16,224 nt of DNA, taken from positions 1 through 16,224 of the forward strand of contig JBMNSQ010000030.1 in assembly GCA_050945275.1 (NCBI GenBank), in the 5' to 3' direction. Each line of letters starts with the position of its first letter. Within the stretch, counting starts at the first letter, position 1. Source of the DNA: JAAYWY01 sp050945275. GTDB taxonomy: Bacteria > Bacillota > DTU030 > DUMP01. Of the stretch, positions 13,128 to 16,224 are shown in pieces. The notes beneath the pieces were generated by a model that saw nothing but the letters and a program-made list of their open reading frames with translations, was not told where the DNA came from and made no database searches. Made by a program: the position numbers and the translations under genes.

Positions 13128-14504
13128 ATGGCTGACAATGGAGTAGATAAAATATTGAGAATTGCTGATTTCTTACCAGATGGTATTGCTGTTGTTACTG
13201 GCGAGAGTGTATATGCTTATGTTAATCATGCTTATGAAGAGTTGGTGGGTATTTCGTCTGATGAGGTTATCGGCAAGAAGGTTAGCCATTTGGTAGAAGG
13301 AGGTATCTTATCTTCGCCCACGCTTACTGAGATCATTCAGAGGACTAAGCAGCCGGCTAGCATAATACAAAAAATGTCATTGACAGGCCGAGAATTGCTT
13401 CTTTCTGGGAACCCGGTTTTTGATCAGCAGGGGTCGCTTCTGTTTATTGTAGCTACGTTAAGGGATATGACAGACCTTAACCAGGTAAGGAAGGAATTGG
13501 AGCAGCGTACGGCAGAGACCCGGTATTACCGTGATGAACTAGCACGAATAACTAAAAGTAACACGGCTAAGGTATTTTATCGCAGTAAGGCGATGTCTGA
13601 TATTATCGATTTAGCGACCCGGGTAGCTCCTTTTGATACTACCATACTTATTACTGGTGAATCCGGAGTGGGTAAGGAAGTTGTTGCTCGCTATATTCAT
13701 GACTTGAGTGCAAGGCGGGAAGGCCCATTTGTGGAGGTGAACTGTGCTGCCATTCCGGAGCAGCTAATTGAATCGGAGTTGTTTGGTTATGAGGGCGGCG
13801 CTTTTACTGGAGCGCGAAAGCAAGGGAAACCGGGTTTGTTTGAAGTTGCACATGGTGGGACGCTGTTTTTGGATGAGGTGGCAGATTTAAGTTCCAGCAC
13901 CCAGGCACGCTTACTTCGCGTGCTGCAAGATAAAACAGTGCGCCGGGTAGGGGGCGTTGATAAGATCGAAGTAGACTGCCGAATTGTAGCGGCCACTAAC
14001 AAAGATTTGGAGTATATGGTGCAAACAAATGAGTTTCGCGAGGACTTATATTATCGATTAAAAGTGGTTCCAATTAGGATTCCTCCGCTTCGTGAACGAA
14101 AGGAAGATATTGCTGCATTAACGTTTCATTTTATTCAGCAGTTCAACAAACGGTATGGGTTTGCTAAATCGATTGAGCCTGACGTGCTGCAGATGTTTTA
14201 TGGCCATTCCTGGCCGGGCAACGTTCGTGAACTGGAGCATACTATTGAACGTTTACTGGTTACTTCGGTAGGATCAAAAATTGGGGTTGAAGCATTGGTC
14301 CAGAGCGCTTCTTTAGACGTTGGTGGCTTCGCTTTTGCCTCTTTGGAAGATTATTTAGACAACGCTGAACGTCAATTACTGCAAAACTTATATAGTTCCC
14401 TGCGCAGTACGCGCAAGGTAGCGCAAGTACTTAAAGTAAGTCAGCCCACAGTGGTGCGGAAACTTAAGCGGCATAAAATAACTGGTGCAAGTATGTCAAA
14501 ATAA
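13128..14504 (+). CDS. PAS-domain sigma-54-dependent transcriptional activator
   Basis: A 458-residue bacterial enhancer-binding protein. An N-terminal PAS sensor domain (about 10-120, 'VVTGESVYAYVNHAYEEL') and a short coiled linker precede a full AAA+ domain: Walker A GESGVGKE (177-184), the sigma-54 contact loop GAFTGA (224-229), Walker B FLDEV (247-251) and SWPGNVRELE (361-370). A Fis-type HTH is at about 425-452. The intact GAFTGA loop shows that it activates sigma-54 RNA polymerase. No receiver domain is present, so a small-molecule signal through PAS is likely. The ATG at 13128 is 20 bases from its ribosome binding site; see the overlapping leader finding. The targets are probably neighbouring catabolic genes, but no -24/-12 promoter was seen inside the window. 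Confidence 0.88.
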   Translation: MADNGVDKILRIADFLPDGIAVVTGESVYAYVNHAYEELVGISSDEVIGKKVSHLVEGGILSSPTLTEIIQRTKQPASIIQKMSLTGRELLLSGNPVFDQQGSLLFIVATLRDMTDLNQVRKELEQRTAETRYYRDELARITKSNTAKVFYRSKAMSDIIDLATRVAPFDTTILITGESGVGKEVVARYIHDLSARREGPFVEVNCAAIPEQLIESELFGYEGGAFTGARKQGKPGLFEVAHGGTLFLDEVADLSSSTQARLLRVLQDKTVRRVGGVDKIEVDCRIVAATNKDLEYMVQTNEFREDLYYRLKVVPIRIPPLRERKEDIAALTFHFIQQFNKRYGFAKSIEPDVLQMFYGHSWPGNVRELEHTIERLLVTSVGSKIGVEALVQSASLDVGGFAFASLEDYLDNAERQLLQNLYSSLRSTRKVAQVLKVSQPTVVRKLKRHKITGASMSK

Positions 14505-14578
14505 TCATTTGTTAGTCTTCTCTAAAGAGGTGGGAACACCGGAGAGGAAATAAGGGTCAGGCTAGGATGAAATAAAGA

Positions 14579-14613
14579 GGAGAGGAGCATTGGTTGCTCC
14601 TCTCCATGTTTTT
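14579..14613. terminator. Bidirectional terminator between the activator and D-aminoacylase genes
   Basis: GGAGAGGAGCA (14579-14589) pairs perfectly with TGCTCCTCTCC (14595-14605) around a five-base loop. ATGTTTTT follows on the plus strand, and TCTTTATTTC on the minus. It lies between the two convergent stop codons and overlaps the very end of the D-aminoacylase gene. Confidence 0.88.
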
Positions 14614-16204
14614 AGTGGCCGTGCCTTAATGCTCGGCCAGCTCGAACCCCTGTTATTTTGCCATCTTGTACTGCTAGTTGTCCTGATACGAGTACGTGAA
14701 TGATGCCTACGGGGAATTGACTCGGTTCGGCGAAGGAATTTGTATCGATAATTGTATCTGGGTCAAAGATTGTGATGTCGGCCACTGAGCCTTCACGCAG
14801 AATGCCCCGATCTTGCAAGCCGAGACGTTGGGCGGGCATAGATGTCATTTTTTTAATGGCGTCATGCAAAGAAATGACTTTTTCTTCCCGTACGTATTTT
14901 CCTAAAATACGGGGCATGGTGCCGTAGACCCGCGGGTGGGGTTTGCCGCCAACAATACCATCGGAACAAGCGGTCATGTAGTCGCTTTTCATGATTTCCT
15001 TCACGTCGTCTTCGCTGCCGTAAAAAACAGTCATGGTGACAGCGTCGTTTTCTTCAATAAGAAGATCACAGACTACGTCGAGAGGGGTTTTGTTCAATTC
15101 TGCTGCTAGTTCGGTTACTCGTTTCCCTTCGGCAAAGCGGTTTTTATCTGACTCGACGGCATTGATCATAATGCCGTCCCAGCCACAGGCTGCGATCCAG
15201 TTTTCCCAGCGCTCGGGGGTAACGTTGTCTTGAACCTTCCTGATCTCTTCGCGCACAGCCGGATCTTTTAGACTCTCTAACAGCTGCTTTGTTCCGCCAG
15301 TATGGAAGCGGGGCGGGATTACCGCGTCGAGCATGGTACTACCGGCGATATATGGGTACTGGTCAAAGGTGACTTCTAGTCCTTTGGCCCGTGCTTGTTC
15401 GATCATTTCTAAGGCTACTTTTGATTTGCCCCAGTTGGGACGGCCGCCAGCTTTGAGGTGGGAAATATGGAGCGGGCATCCGGCTTCTAAGCAAATGTCG
15501 GTTACTTCTTTAATAGATTCTTCCAAGTAATCGCCTTCATTGCGCATGTGGACGACAAAGAAACCACCGTAAGAGGCTGCAACTTTGCATAGCTCTACCA
15601 GTTCATTGTGGTCGGCATACATACCGGGCGGATAAATTAGTCCGGTAGAGAAGCCGAAGCCGCCTTCTTCCATGGCTTGGGCTAAGAATCCTTTCATTTT
15701 CTCCAGCTCTTCGGCTGTGGCTGGTCTATTTTCCCATCCCAGGGCCATGGCACGAATTGCACCATGAGGGACTAACATCATGGAGTTGGTAGCTGGTTTG
15801 ACGGCATCGATGGCGTCTAGATACTCGGCCATGGTGTTCCAATGCCATTCGGCGAGGTATGTTCCGAGGAGGCCAGAGATGCGTTGCATCATGGGTTTTT
15901 TGTTAGCGTCGTCAATGGGTGCTACGGAGAGGCCGTCTTGGCCAATAAGAGCGGAAGTGATTCCCTGCATAAGCTTGGCATCTTCATCGGGATGCTTAAA
16001 GACGCGCAGATCAGAGTGGGTATGCATGTCAATGAACCCAGGAGAAACAACTAATCCTTTAGCATCGATGACGGTTTGGGCTTCGCTGTCCAGTTGGTGG
16101 CTTATGGCCGCTATTTTTCCGTCTTTTACGCCGATGTCGGCTTTGAACCATGGGTTACCGGTTCCGTCCACAATACGGCCGTTCTTGATTAAGACATCAA
16201 ACAT
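14612..16204 (-). CDS. N-acyl-D-amino-acid deacylase family amidohydrolase
   Basis: A 530-residue cytoplasmic amidohydrolase of the D-aminoacylase/urease superfamily, expected to hydrolyse N-acyl-D-amino acids or similar amides. Metal-site motifs are HTHSD (61-65), VVHMR (H219), HISHLK (H246, H249) and the catalytic SDG (D415, 'TACSDGIVGGKPHPR'). The position where some D-aminoacylases have a bridging cysteine (GNCG) is 'GQDG' here (D90). This also occurs in other Firmicute members and may mark a different specificity. The length is typical of the family (480-540). The start at 16204 is preceded by AAAGGAG. The promoter and any upstream partner genes lie outside the window. It converges on the sigma-54 activator gene, which may regulate it. 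Confidence 0.87.
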   Translation of the reverse strand: MFDVLIKNGRIVDGTGNPWFKADIGVKDGKIAAISHQLDSEAQTVIDAKGLVVSPGFIDMHTHSDLRVFKHPDEDAKLMQGITSALIGQDGLSVAPIDDANKKPMMQRISGLLGTYLAEWHWNTMAEYLDAIDAVKPATNSMMLVPHGAIRAMALGWENRPATAEELEKMKGFLAQAMEEGGFGFSTGLIYPPGMYADHNELVELCKVAASYGGFFVVHMRNEGDYLEESIKEVTDICLEAGCPLHISHLKAGGRPNWGKSKVALEMIEQARAKGLEVTFDQYPYIAGSTMLDAVIPPRFHTGGTKQLLESLKDPAVREEIRKVQDNVTPERWENWIAACGWDGIMINAVESDKNRFAEGKRVTELAAELNKTPLDVVCDLLIEENDAVTMTVFYGSEDDVKEIMKSDYMTACSDGIVGGKPHPRVYGTMPRILGKYVREEKVISLHDAIKKMTSMPAQRLGLQDRGILREGSVADITIFDPDTIIDTNSFAEPSQFPVGIIHVLVSGQLAVQDGKITGVRAGRALRHGH

Positions 16205-16224
16205 AAACCGAATCTCCTTTCAAC

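Noticed and set aside
12920..13138. A 72-residue hydrophobic open frame on the minus strand upstream of the SLH gene
   Set aside because: It spans two promoters and the tandem repeat, has no suitable ribosome binding site, and resembles no known protein.
14529..14560. Possible T-box-like motif (GGTGGGAACACCG)
   Set aside because: It lacks stem I and the canonical T-box sequence, lies after the activator stop codon, and the only downstream gene is on the opposite strand.

Overview
The window looks like chromosomal DNA of a low-to-mid GC, endospore-forming Firmicute of the Clostridia (Peptococcaceae-like). The pointers are strong AGGAGG-type ribosome binding sites, frequent GTG/TTG starts, consensus sigma-A promoters, the DUF1659/DUF2922/YvrJ small-protein set, a DUF2512 (YndM-like) membrane protein, DUF3866, an SLH-domain exported protein and a PAS/sigma-54 activator. 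The genus cannot be named from this sequence alone.

Left end (1-1400): the 5' end of an ISNCY-type transposase runs off the left edge on the minus strand. Facing away from it, a consensus promoter drives an ImmA/IrrE-type metallopeptidase and an XRE repressor-like protein, a pair typical of mobile elements. A weak terminator follows.

1400-3400: tandem inverted repeats precede a short sigma-70-family factor, followed on the same strand by DUF1659, DUF2922 and YvrJ small proteins and a strong terminator. A stand-alone DUF2512 four-helix membrane protein comes next. The sigma factor next to YvrJ recalls the B. subtilis SigO/YvrJ neighbourhood.

3400-8540 (minus strand): a compact, probably single operon reads yqxD-like (DUF188) - SteA - SteB/MctB-like - family 2 glycosyltransferase - MraY/WecA-like phosphoglycosyltransferase - DUF3866. 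Several junctions overlap. It joins a predicted division-associated membrane complex (SteA/SteB) to a predicted lipid-linked sugar pathway, and is the most interesting functional module in the window.

8640-10160: a perfect sigma-A promoter drives an exported M20-family amidohydrolase, closed by a long hairpin terminator. 10180-11560 (minus): an AlbA_2/RecG-like ATP-binding regulator lies behind a large 14-bp-arm palindrome with four half-sites at 10-bp spacing. 11618-12907 (minus): an exported SLH plus DUF6612-like protein. 13028-14504: a PAS-AAA+-Fis sigma-54 activator behind a perfect sigma-A promoter and a short overlapping leader frame. 14612-16204 (minus): a D-aminoacylase-family amidohydrolase convergent with the regulator, its promoter lying beyond the window.

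No CRISPR array, rRNA, tRNA or recognisable riboswitch was seen. No single obviously unprecedented system stands out; the best leads are the SteAB-glycosyltransferase operon, the sigma/small-protein operon with its palindromic leader, and the palindrome-controlled AlbA_2 gene.
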